Shown piece after piece: positions 1 to 6,687 of a stretch of DNA of 64,000 nucleotides. The notes under the pieces are model-generated. The model saw nothing but the letters and a program-made list of their open reading frames with translations, was not told the origin of the DNA and made no database searches. The position numbers were made by a program, and so were the translations under genes. Numbering within the stretch: the stretch's first letter is position 1; every line of letters starts with the position of its first letter. Source of the DNA: Sphingobacterium sp. GVS05A (GTDB lineage Bacteria; Bacteroidota; Bacteroidia; Sphingobacteriales; Sphingobacteriaceae); the NCBI RefSeq assembly GCF_019969845.1, contig NZ_JAHXYR010000011.1, positions 1-64,000 on the forward strand, in the 5' to 3' direction.

Positions 1-91
1 ATGGACGATGCCAATGCATAACTGGGGCTTGACCATATCCCAACTTTATATTAGATTTGGGGATAGACTCAAACTCGAAAGAGGTTTTTAA
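1..91 (+). CDS. IS256 (mutator)-type transposase, C-terminal end only
   Basis: The window begins inside an open frame on the plus strand whose last 29 codons read like the C-terminus of a mutator-type (IS256 family) transposase: W-T-M-P-M-H-N-W-G-L, then S-Q-L-Y-I-R-F-G-D-R-L near the stop at 89-91. The pattern TMPxxNWGxxxxQL is what I know from the tail of Bacteroidota members of this family. The rest of the gene, including the DDE catalytic residues, lies off the left edge, so whether it is intact cannot be judged. It converges on the DUF1348 gene, which it appears to have truncated. Seen: frame and motif. Inferred: family. Confidence 0.6.
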   Translation, partial: WTMPMHNWGLTISQLYIRFGDRLKLERGF

Positions 92-100
92 GTTTTAATC

Positions 101-529
101 CTATGACACAGTTGGTGTTACACTCCCCCTATCCCCCTCTACTATTTCTAAATCGTTAATACTTGCGTACCGCTTTTTCATCAGACCATTTTCATCAAAC
201 TCCCAGTTCTCATTTCCATAGGCTCTAAACCATCTTCCATCTTTATTTCTGTATTCATATTCAAATCGGACAGCAATTCTATTTTCGGTATGAGACCAAT
301 ACTCTTTTTTCAATTTGTAATCAAGTTCATTTGCCCATTTTGTCGTGAGAAACTGGACAATCTCTTCCCTACCGTTGATGAATAGATGCCGATTTCGCCA
401 TTCGCTGTCTATCGTATAAGCCATGGATACCCGCTCAGGATTCTGGGAGTTCCATGCATCTTCAGCCATCTGGATCTTTTGTTTTGCCGTTTCCAATGTA
501 AAGGGTGGCAATGGATGTTTCTGTTCCAT
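101..529 (-). CDS. DUF1348 / NTF2-like family protein, 3' end replaced by IS sequence
   Basis: The 142-residue protein has the DUF1348 pattern: W-N-S-Q-N-P-E near residue 27, S-E-W-R-N-R-H around 42-48, a central F-E-Y-E-Y-R-N segment, and N-E-N-W-E-F-D-E-N-G-L in the second half. The family adopts an NTF2-like cone fold; no reaction is established for it. Family members normally continue after the EGDR region with roughly ten further conserved residues (a PDDHPGL-type tail). Here the frame instead runs into SVTPTVS and stops, and those codons overlap the putative IS terminal repeat. The conserved body is intact, so the protein may still fold. It lies 5 bp downstream of the TetR gene and is probably cotranscribed with it. 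Confidence 0.75.
   Translation of the reverse strand: MEQKHPLPPFTLETAKQKIQMAEDAWNSQNPERVSMAYTIDSEWRNRHLFINGREEIVQFLTTKWANELDYKLKKEYWSHTENRIAVRFEYEYRNKDGRWFRAYGNENWEFDENGLMKKRYASINDLEIVEGDRGSVTPTVS
104..126. repeat. Probable terminal inverted repeat (right end) of the IS256-type element
   Basis: Just downstream of the transposase stop, the stretch beginning TGACACAGTTGGTG and ending in TTACACTCCC has the TGACACA...ACAC look of mutator-type IS ends. The left end and the target duplication are outside the window, so the exact boundary is uncertain by several bases. On the minus strand this repeat is read as the last codons of the DUF1348 gene. Confidence 0.45.
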
Positions 530-534
530 AAATT

Positions 535-1059
535 TTAAATAATATGATTAACAATTTCTTTTGATTTCAGAACAAGTTCATTTGATCTAAAAAGCTGACT
601 TTCAATAATAGCGCTTTCAAACAACAGATAGATATGCGCAGCCAATAAACCCTCACCTAGTATTTCTGTGAGAAATTTCCTCAGATCATTTTTGTGAGAC
701 TGTATGACAGAAAGAATTGCATCTTGTTTTTTTGAGAGCTCAGAAAGAATATTTAGGAAACTACAACCTCTAAAATCCTCCTTCTGATTCATAGAAATAA
801 TGAAATCAAATGCAGTCAATATGGATTGTTTATGGCTGGCTGAGTCTTGCGTATATGCACGGAGCTCCGAAAACCAAAAGGCATGTCTGGAGGTCAAAAA
901 AGCAATGCATAGATCATCTTTGGATTTAAAATGCTGGTAAAAACTAGCTTTGGCAACCTTTGCCTCACTTATGATTTGATTTATTCCTGTGCTATTGTAT
1001 CCCTGTTGGTGGAATAATAAGGAGGCAGTATTTAAAACTCTATCTCTCGGGTTATCCAT
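535..1059 (-). CDS. TetR/AcrR family transcriptional regulator
   Basis: A 174-residue TetR-type repressor. The N-terminal DNA-binding helix-turn-helix covers about residues 8-50, with TGINQIISEA followed by the recognition helix KASFYQHFKSK. The C-terminal ligand/dimer domain is short, at the low end for the family, and its ligand cannot be predicted. It is the first gene of a two-gene unit with the DUF1348 gene (5 bp gap). A palindrome overlapping its putative promoter suggests autorepression. The divergently placed CPBP gene starts 434 bp away and may or may not share control. Confidence 0.88.
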   Translation of the reverse strand: MDNPRDRVLNTASLLFHQQGYNSTGINQIISEAKVAKASFYQHFKSKDDLCIAFLTSRHAFWFSELRAYTQDSASHKQSILTAFDFIISMNQKEDFRGCSFLNILSELSKKQDAILSVIQSHKNDLRKFLTEILGEGLLAAHIYLLFESAIIESQLFRSNELVLKSKEIVNHII

Positions 1060-1079
1060 TTCTTTCTAATATTGTAAAA

Positions 1080-1132
1080 CAAAAATAGAAAACAATCATT
1101 AAACAGACAAGTCTGTCTGATTAGTGATTGTT
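1080..1132 (-). promoter_or_regulatory. tetR promoter with overlapping palindromic operator
   Basis: On the minus strand TATTTTTG (1080-1087) matches the Bacteroidota -7 element TAnnTTTG, with TTG (1108-1110) 20 bp upstream as -33. That TTG is the centre of the palindrome ACAGAC-AA-GTCTGT (1103-1116), a form common for TetR operators. An outer pair AACAATCA (1091-1098) / TGATTGTT (1125-1132) surrounds it, not quite concentric. The leader to the start codon at 1059 would be about 14 nt. A repressor bound here would block the -33 region, as expected for autorepression. Confidence 0.6.
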
Positions 1133-1272
1133 TTTAAATAGAACCATAAATGATACCTGTAATGAGACAATAATAGATATAATTTATCTTTTATTAATTG
1201 ATTATGATTGTATTCGGAAATTTATCGTTGCATATAAAATTAGCTGTAAGAACTTTTATCACCATTCTCAAA

Positions 1273-1303
1273 AACTTAATGTGCATTAAGTTTAATACTT
1301 AAT
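1273..1303. promoter_or_regulatory. Triple ACTTAAT half-site cluster upstream of the CPBP gene
   Basis: AACTTAATGTGCATTAAGTT (1273-1292) is a perfect 9-bp dyad around a 2-bp centre. A third half-site ACTTAAT follows at 1297-1303, so half-sites begin at 1274, 1285 and 1297, about one helical turn apart and in alternating orientation. It lies some 190 bp upstream of the CPBP start and is distinct from the TetR palindrome. The rest of the 434-bp gap is AT-rich; I see no clear -7 element for the CPBP gene. Confidence 0.4.
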
Positions 1304-1493
1304 CTAGATTATTCTTTAAAATAGTGGCGTTATCTAATTTTATCAGTGAGAAAAATATGTTGGGTTGGCCAAGATGGCAAAGCTCTATAATCTCCCAGGA
1401 TAATTTTTATCAACGATCCTGAGGATAACTGAAGATAGCTCAACGATTTCTGCCAATAATCTATTAACTTTATATAAAGGAGCTTATAGAAAA

Positions 1494-2279
1494 ATGGGAA
1501 AAGTATTTAGCTATTTAAAGGTGATCATTTTTTACCTGCTTACATTGCTCATTTTTGTTGGCTCATCTGCCATTACAAAACAGCTCCCGTCATCAGATCT
1601 GCTTTCTATAATCATTGCATCCACCCTTACTTTTGCCTTGGTTTATTGGTTCATTCAGAATGATAAAAGTACACTTTCCAAAAATGGACTAGGTTATAAT
1701 AAAAAGAGCTTCATATACTTTGCATCGGGATTTGGTATGGGTATAGTTATGGTGCTTATAATGACCTTGATTGTAATTAATTTTAGCGAAGTATCCTTTA
1801 TTCGGTCGCAAACCTTCAATCCACATATTTTCGGCATATATATTCCATTATTTCTTTTTGTCGCCTGTCGTGAAGAACTTGTCTTTAGGACATATATGCT
1901 TTGGAAATTAAAGGCAAATGCTGGTGTTGTTATCGCAATGATTATTGTTACAGCGGTTTTCATTATTGAACACCTCCTAGGAGGTTATTCTGTCGTAAAT
2001 GCATTTATTGGATCAGGATTGGGAGCAATCCTATTTGGCTTTGCTACTTTGAAAACAGGGAATATCGCGCTATCGGCTGGACTTCATTTTGCTTGGAATC
2101 TAATACATTGGCTATTTGGCTTCAAGGGGAATACAGGTTTTTTTATCGAAACAGTTCGTAGCGGAGCAGAACAACAAGCCGAAACGGTCGCATTTATAGG
2201 CTATGTTGTTGCAATGACATTAGGCATCGGTGCAGTTTATCTATTCTTTAAACCTTTAAAACTACGATTGGAAAAATAG
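1494..2279 (+). CDS. CPBP family intramembrane glutamic endopeptidase
   Basis: A 261-residue multi-pass membrane protein of the CPBP (Abi, CAAX-processing) family. The diagnostic motifs are visible: EELVFR (E127, E128, R132), a histidine in a membrane helix at H160 (FIIEHLLGG), and H198/N202 in GLHFAWN. In the family the glutamates and histidines form the intramembrane catalytic site; substrates are mostly unknown. About seven hydrophobic segments are spread over the chain. The start is supported by AAAGGAG at 1476-1482, 11 nt upstream of the ATG. It stands alone, and a bidirectional hairpin follows its stop. Confidence 0.88.
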   Translation: MGKVFSYLKVIIFYLLTLLIFVGSSAITKQLPSSDLLSIIIASTLTFALVYWFIQNDKSTLSKNGLGYNKKSFIYFASGFGMGIVMVLIMTLIVINFSEVSFIRSQTFNPHIFGIYIPLFLFVACREELVFRTYMLWKLKANAGVVIAMIIVTAVFIIEHLLGGYSVVNAFIGSGLGAILFGFATLKTGNIALSAGLHFAWNLIHWLFGFKGNTGFFIETVRSGAEQQAETVAFIGYVVAMTLGIGAVYLFFKPLKLRLEK

Positions 2280-2425
2280 AGAATCAACTAAAAATCATCA
2301 ATACTAGGAATACGATAGAATAGCCTTCATTGTTTCAAAAAGATCAAATTTTATTGGCCAATTATATGCCCTCAATTTCTGAAATTTGAGTCGCCATACA
2401 AAGAGACTAAATCCTGCATATTCAT

Positions 2426-2462
2426 AAAGTCCTGTAATTCATCTAAATTACAGGACTTTTGT
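2426..2462. terminator. Bidirectional hairpin terminator between the CPBP gene and hydroxylase 1
   Basis: Perfect 14-bp stem AAAGTCCTGTAATT (2426-2439) / AATTACAGGACTTT (2446-2459) with a 6-nt loop and short T runs on both sides. It overlaps the last codons and the stop (2443-2445) of the minus-strand oxidoreductase gene, so one element probably ends both convergent transcripts. Confidence 0.75.
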
Positions 2463-4674
2463 TCTCGTCCAAATATTGCTTGACAAAAGGCTGTTTGTAA
2501 TATCTTTTTCCAGTATAGTCAAATAAAGCATTTGCTACAGCGGCAAATGTCGGCGGAAACAGTGGTTCCCCCATACCCGTTGGATTATCCTGATTTTCTA
2601 CAAAATGTACTTCGATTTTTTCGGGCGCCTCATTCATGCGGATCATCCGATAGGTATTGAAATTACTTTTCAATGGTACCCCATCCATAAATAGTTGTTC
2701 GCCATATAAAGCATTACCTATCCCATCAATGAGTGCGCCCTCAGCCATATTAATGGCAGCGTCTTTATTGATGACAATACCACAGTCTAGGGTGGCCAGG
2801 GCTTGTTTGACATAGGGTTCATTATTCTTCATACCGATATCTACCATGACAGCAGCATAGGTATTATGGCAAAAATAAGCAGCCATCCCCCTTCCCGTTC
2901 CAGCTGGCCTTGCTAGGATTGCCGCTTTGTCCTTTAACAATTGAATTACGCCTGCATAGCGGTCAGCATCATAGTCATTGCGTTGTCCGACAGGCTTTTC
3001 CTTTGCCCGTTTGAGCAATTCCAACCTGAAATCTAGGGGATCCTTCTTCATTTCAAAAGCGAGCTCATCCAAAAAAGATTGTTCAGCACTTGCTATAAAG
3101 TTGGATCGCGGTGCGCGGAAAGCTCCTATTGTAATCGCTGAAGGTATGGCCCAGGCCTCAGCAAGGTAATTGTCTATCGCCCCTGCTGGAAATCTGTTTT
3201 CATGTAGTGGAGTTTCAGGGATACCACCCGCTTTGATATGAAAACCAATTAATTGATTGTTTTCATCTAAAGCAGCTCTATACGTAGCGCTATAACTAGG
3301 CCGGTAAATACCATAGGTCGCTTCATCCTCGCGTGTATACATCAACTTCACGGGAGCTTTGATCTTTTGGGAAATAACTGCGGCTTCAATCACATGATGT
3401 CCATAGGCCCGCAATCCAAAACCACCACCCATTCGGGCTAGATTAATTTTTATTTTCTCTTTTGGTAAGCCCAGTCGGGCAGACAACGTTGTGGTAATAA
3501 ACTCAGGTGCCTGTATGGGGGCGTACAACTCGGCATGATCTGCCCTGACATCGGCAAAACAGCTCACCGGTTCCATCGTATTATGCACCAAGAAAGGTGC
3601 AGTATAGGTGCGTTCAATAATCCTTGCTGCTTTTTTAAAGGCCGATTCGGGATCACCATCCCGCCGCTTCACTTCTGCGGGCAGTGTGGAATGATGTTCC
3701 ATATCTGCATAATGTCGCGCTGTGCTTTCCAAAAAATCAGGTTTTCCATTGCGCGTATTACCTGTTGGACTGCTCAATTGCAAGATTAATTTTTTCTTGG
3801 CTTGCATTACCTCCCAAGTCGTGTTTCCAACGATGACAGCGACCTGCTCATAAGTAAATACATCAAATCCGTTTTTCTTATAATCCTTGAGCACAGGCTC
3901 CATGATAAATACTTCTTTTATTCCCGGCATTTGACGAACGGCTTTATCATCTATGGCTGTAATTTCTCTGCCGAAACTAGCAGGATGGACAATCATAGCG
4001 ATTAGCATCCCTTCTTTTTTGTAATCGCTTGTAAATAATGGTTTGCCGGTCACGATATTGTCGATTTCAACATTGCGTTTGGATGAGCCAATAATTTTAA
4101 AATCGGCAATCGCTTTGAGCTTCACATTTTTTGGTAGCGGAATCAGAGCGGCCGCGGATGCAATATCTCCATAAGACAGCTTTTGGTCACTTTTTTTATG
4201 GTATAGGATACCCGCATCAGTCGTTATTTCATCTGCAGAGACAGCCCAATGTTGAGCGGCAGCAAGAATTAGCATTTGCCGTGCGGTAGCACCAGCAGTA
4301 CGCAACACTGGCCATGCTCTACGGATAGATTGACTGCCCCCGGTAAATTGACGTTCAAAACGTTCCGGGAAAAAGTCTGCCTGCTCAACCTGCACGTGAT
4401 CCCAACTGACGTCCAATTCCTCTGCCAAAATCATCGGCAACGATGTTTTGACATTTTGCCCAAACTCCGGGTTGGGATTAAAAAGTGTCACTTTACCATC
4501 CGGATGAATCTTGATATAACTGTTCAATGTAAAGGGGGCCGATTCGGTCGGATTGTTTTCTGCAGCTGCTGCAATCGCCCCAGGCCAATTAAACTGCAAA
4601 ATCATTCCACCTCCAGCCAACAAAGCGGCTTTTAAAAAAGATCTCCTATCTATTGTTGTTTTCTCTGCTCTCAT
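2443..4674 (-). CDS. Xanthine dehydrogenase-family molybdopterin-binding large subunit (isoquinoline 1-oxidoreductase type), TAT-exported
   Basis: Large subunit of a periplasmic molybdenum hydroxylase. The 743-residue form starts at the ATG at 4674, which puts the twin-arginine signal DRRSFLKA directly at the N-terminus and leaves a 2-bp gap to the cytochrome gene; an in-frame ATG at 4752 would overlap that gene. The aldehyde oxidase/xanthine dehydrogenase body follows, with the glycine-rich cofactor segment RMGGGFG and, near the C-terminus, TGMGEPL, whose E703 matches the catalytic glutamate of the family. Substrate unknown; relatives hydroxylate N-heterocycles or oxidise aldehydes. No FAD subunit is encoded nearby, so electrons probably leave through the 2Fe-2S subunit to the cytochrome of the same three-gene unit. 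Confidence 0.87.
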   Translation of the reverse strand: MRAEKTTIDRRSFLKAALLAGGGMILQFNWPGAIAAAAENNPTESAPFTLNSYIKIHPDGKVTLFNPNPEFGQNVKTSLPMILAEELDVSWDHVQVEQADFFPERFERQFTGGSQSIRRAWPVLRTAGATARQMLILAAAQHWAVSADEITTDAGILYHKKSDQKLSYGDIASAAALIPLPKNVKLKAIADFKIIGSSKRNVEIDNIVTGKPLFTSDYKKEGMLIAMIVHPASFGREITAIDDKAVRQMPGIKEVFIMEPVLKDYKKNGFDVFTYEQVAVIVGNTTWEVMQAKKKLILQLSSPTGNTRNGKPDFLESTARHYADMEHHSTLPAEVKRRDGDPESAFKKAARIIERTYTAPFLVHNTMEPVSCFADVRADHAELYAPIQAPEFITTTLSARLGLPKEKIKINLARMGGGFGLRAYGHHVIEAAVISQKIKAPVKLMYTREDEATYGIYRPSYSATYRAALDENNQLIGFHIKAGGIPETPLHENRFPAGAIDNYLAEAWAIPSAITIGAFRAPRSNFIASAEQSFLDELAFEMKKDPLDFRLELLKRAKEKPVGQRNDYDADRYAGVIQLLKDKAAILARPAGTGRGMAAYFCHNTYAAVMVDIGMKNNEPYVKQALATLDCGIVINKDAAINMAEGALIDGIGNALYGEQLFMDGVPLKSNFNTYRMIRMNEAPEKIEVHFVENQDNPTGMGEPLFPPTFAAVANALFDYTGKRYYKQPFVKQYLDENKSPVI

Positions 4675-4676
4675 CG

Positions 4677-5348
4677 TTAATTTTTCAAATTTGAACCATC
4701 CAACCCTTGCTGCGTTGGTGCATAAGCACCAGTAGTCAACCAGGTAATCCATGCTTCCTTAAACTCGGCATGACTTATCGGTGGTAATGTTCTGCCTTCC
4801 CCCGGGGTCCAACCCCACTTGACCAGACCATCATCGGCATGTGCAATCAATGCTTTGAGATCTTTGTTCCCATTTTGTTTCAGATCCACCAATTGTTTTG
4901 CCAGTTCATGCGCGCTACGTCCCTGGAACACCATTTTCATTGTTGCTGATGGTAGATGCCATTCCGGACTTCCTGGGGGTGTTTTTAAACCCGCTGTATT
5001 TTCAGTCTGATGACAGTTGGTACATTTCATCGTCAGTATACCCTTACCGTCAACACCACGTTTGGGAAACATGGCATGTAGCCTGCTATCGTCGCCCTGC
5101 AATGGGATATCACCACTGGGATGGCAATTCACGCAACGGGGACTCTGTAATACCGCGTAGACTTTTTTAAAGGCCTCGACAGATTTGATACTATCTTTTT
5201 TGACCGTGGCATATATTTCTTCATTTGCAGCATAGTTGGTCTCATCTGAAAAAGCAGAGACGAATCCAATTATAAACAGCGCTATAACACTCAGTGTTAC
5301 AGTGAATCTGATTTTTCCTAGCGGTCTTTTTTCTTTATATAGTTCCAT
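4677..5348 (-). CDS. Membrane-anchored c-type cytochrome, two CxxCH motifs (molybdenum hydroxylase electron acceptor)
   Basis: A 223-residue protein with one N-terminal membrane helix (about 14-33) and a periplasmic part carrying two haem c attachment motifs, CVNCH (72-76) and CTNCH (109-113). It sits between the 2Fe-2S gene (15-bp gap) and the large-subunit gene (2-bp gap), so it should be cotranscribed and probably accepts electrons from the hydroxylase. Similar proteins in Bacteroidota are sometimes annotated as an isoquinoline 1-oxidoreductase subunit. Haem count and motifs are seen; the electron path is inferred. The second hydroxylase in this window has no such partner. Confidence 0.8.
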   Translation of the reverse strand: MELYKEKRPLGKIRFTVTLSVIALFIIGFVSAFSDETNYAANEEIYATVKKDSIKSVEAFKKVYAVLQSPRCVNCHPSGDIPLQGDDSRLHAMFPKRGVDGKGILTMKCTNCHQTENTAGLKTPPGSPEWHLPSATMKMVFQGRSAHELAKQLVDLKQNGNKDLKALIAHADDGLVKWGWTPGEGRTLPPISHAEFKEAWITWLTTGAYAPTQQGLDGSNLKN

Positions 5349-5363
5349 GGATATGCCTATTCT

Positions 5364-5828
5364 TTAACCCTTTTGTTTCTGGAGCTCCGCAGCATGATGA
5401 ATCGCTTTGCGAATACGTGAATAAGTGCCACAACGACAGATATTTCCGGTCATTGCATCGTCAATATCTTGATCAGTAGGATCTAGACGTTCGCGTAGCA
5501 GCACAGCGGCAGACATAATCTGTCCGGCATGACAATAGCCACATTGGGGGACATCAACGTCTTTCCATGCAAGTTGCAACGGATGATCACCATGTTCTGA
5601 CAAGCCTTCAATAGTGATGACCTCTTTACCAATCGCACGTTTCATCTTCGTCACGCAAGAACGTACAGCCTCCCCATCGAGATGAACGACACAGGCACCA
5701 CATTGCGCAACTCCGCATCCATATTTTGTACCTGTCAATCCCACATGATCTCTTAGGAACCACAATAAAGGCATTTCGCTATCTACGTTTACCGTATATT
5801 TCTTTTTATTGATTCGTATGCTGTTCAT
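5364..5828 (-). CDS. (2Fe-2S)-binding subunit of molybdenum hydroxylase 1
   Basis: A 154-residue small subunit with the two-cluster layout of the xanthine dehydrogenase/CoxS family. The plant-ferredoxin-type cluster uses C38, C43, C46 (CGVAQCGAC) and C58. The helical-domain cluster uses C96 and C99 (CGYC) and C131 and C133 (CRC). It passes electrons from the molybdenum site of the large subunit to the outside acceptor. It has no signal peptide, so export would be by piggy-back on the TAT signal of the large subunit, as known for periplasmic members. First gene of the unit 2Fe-2S, cytochrome, large subunit. Confidence 0.92.
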   Translation of the reverse strand: MNSIRINKKKYTVNVDSEMPLLWFLRDHVGLTGTKYGCGVAQCGACVVHLDGEAVRSCVTKMKRAIGKEVITIEGLSEHGDHPLQLAWKDVDVPQCGYCHAGQIMSAAVLLRERLDPTDQDIDDAMTGNICRCGTYSRIRKAIHHAAELQKQKG

Positions 5829-5872
5829 AATTGTTTATTCTTAGTTACTCCCGTAAAGGGATCCCATATATA

Positions 5873-5930
5873 AAAATAGGTATTTGACCAATATGTAGGA
5901 TAAATTATTACTAAAATAGGTAATATTGGT
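5873..5930. promoter_or_regulatory. Repeats in the divergent region between hydroxylase 1 and mobA
   Basis: AAAATAGGTA occurs twice (5873-5882 and 5913-5922), 40 bp apart, and an 8-bp inverted pair ACCAATAT (5887-5894) / ATATTGGT (5923-5930) lies in the same stretch. They sit 45-100 bp upstream of the 2Fe-2S gene and 120-180 bp upstream of mobA. I found no convincing TAnnTTTG element, so this is only a candidate regulator site. Confidence 0.3.
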
Positions 5931-6051
5931 AACAAATTCAGTAATTGGGGTTAGCAGTCAATATCCGAGCCGTGGGATAGGCAAGTGATATTTTCCCGAT
6001 CAAACTAAATTGCGTAACTTCAATAAAATTGATTGACAGATAGCAATACCA

Positions 6052-6687
6052 ATGGTTTACAATGATCCTATATCCCCTAAATTAAATGGTCTTGTGCTTA
6101 TAGGCGGCAAAAGTCAGCGTATGGGGAGTCCGAAAGAAAAGATTCAATGGAATGGTAAGGAGCAACGCTATTATCTGATTGACCTGTTGCAGGCTTGCTG
6201 TGAAGCGGTTTATATCTCCTGTCGTGCGGAACAGGCTATAGAAATGGCAGATAGTCTTGAATTGGAGCAAAGCTATAAGCTGCTGCCCGATAACTACCCA
6301 AATATTGGCCCTATTGGCGGTATAATGACGGCGTTTGATCTGTTCCCTGATCAGGCTTGGCTTGTCCTTGCATGTGATTTACCGTTGGTAGATAGTGCAG
6401 CTATCGCTTCTTTGATCCAACGACGCGATCCGCTAAAAATTGCGACAGCATTTACAAGTCCTCAGGATACATTACCCGAACCTTTATTTGCAATTTGGGA
6501 GCCGGAAAGCTACCCTATCCTCAAAGAGCAGGTCGCACAAAATAGACTATCCCCTCGTAAGGTGTTGATCCGCCAGCAGGTCGCACTGATTGATTCATTC
6601 GATGCACGAATGCTCACCAACGTCAATACCATCGCCGAGGTCAACAGGGTAAAAGCGATTATTGCAGAAAAATCTCAGGGCCGCTGA
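6052..6687 (+). CDS. mobA: Molybdenum cofactor guanylyltransferase-like protein (MobA family)
   Basis: A 211-residue nucleotidyltransferase with the MobA N-terminal signature L-x-G-G-K-S-Q-R-M-G-x-P-K (residues 16-28) and the metal-binding L-A-C-D-L-P-L-V segment in the middle. MobA links GMP to molybdopterin to give the guanine dinucleotide cofactor used by DMSO-reductase-family enzymes. The neighbour on the opposite strand is exactly such an enzyme (FdhF/YdeP type), and the two coding regions overlap by 13 bp at their 3' ends. A cytidylyl-type enzyme for the other branch exists separately as a fused domain at 15.7 kb. The call of GTP rather than CTP rests on motif and context. Confidence 0.82.
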   Translation: MVYNDPISPKLNGLVLIGGKSQRMGSPKEKIQWNGKEQRYYLIDLLQACCEAVYISCRAEQAIEMADSLELEQSYKLLPDNYPNIGPIGGIMTAFDLFPDQAWLVLACDLPLVDSAAIASLIQRRDPLKIATAFTSPQDTLPEPLFAIWEPESYPILKEQVAQNRLSPRKVLIRQQVALIDSFDARMLTNVNTIAEVNRVKAIIAEKSQGR

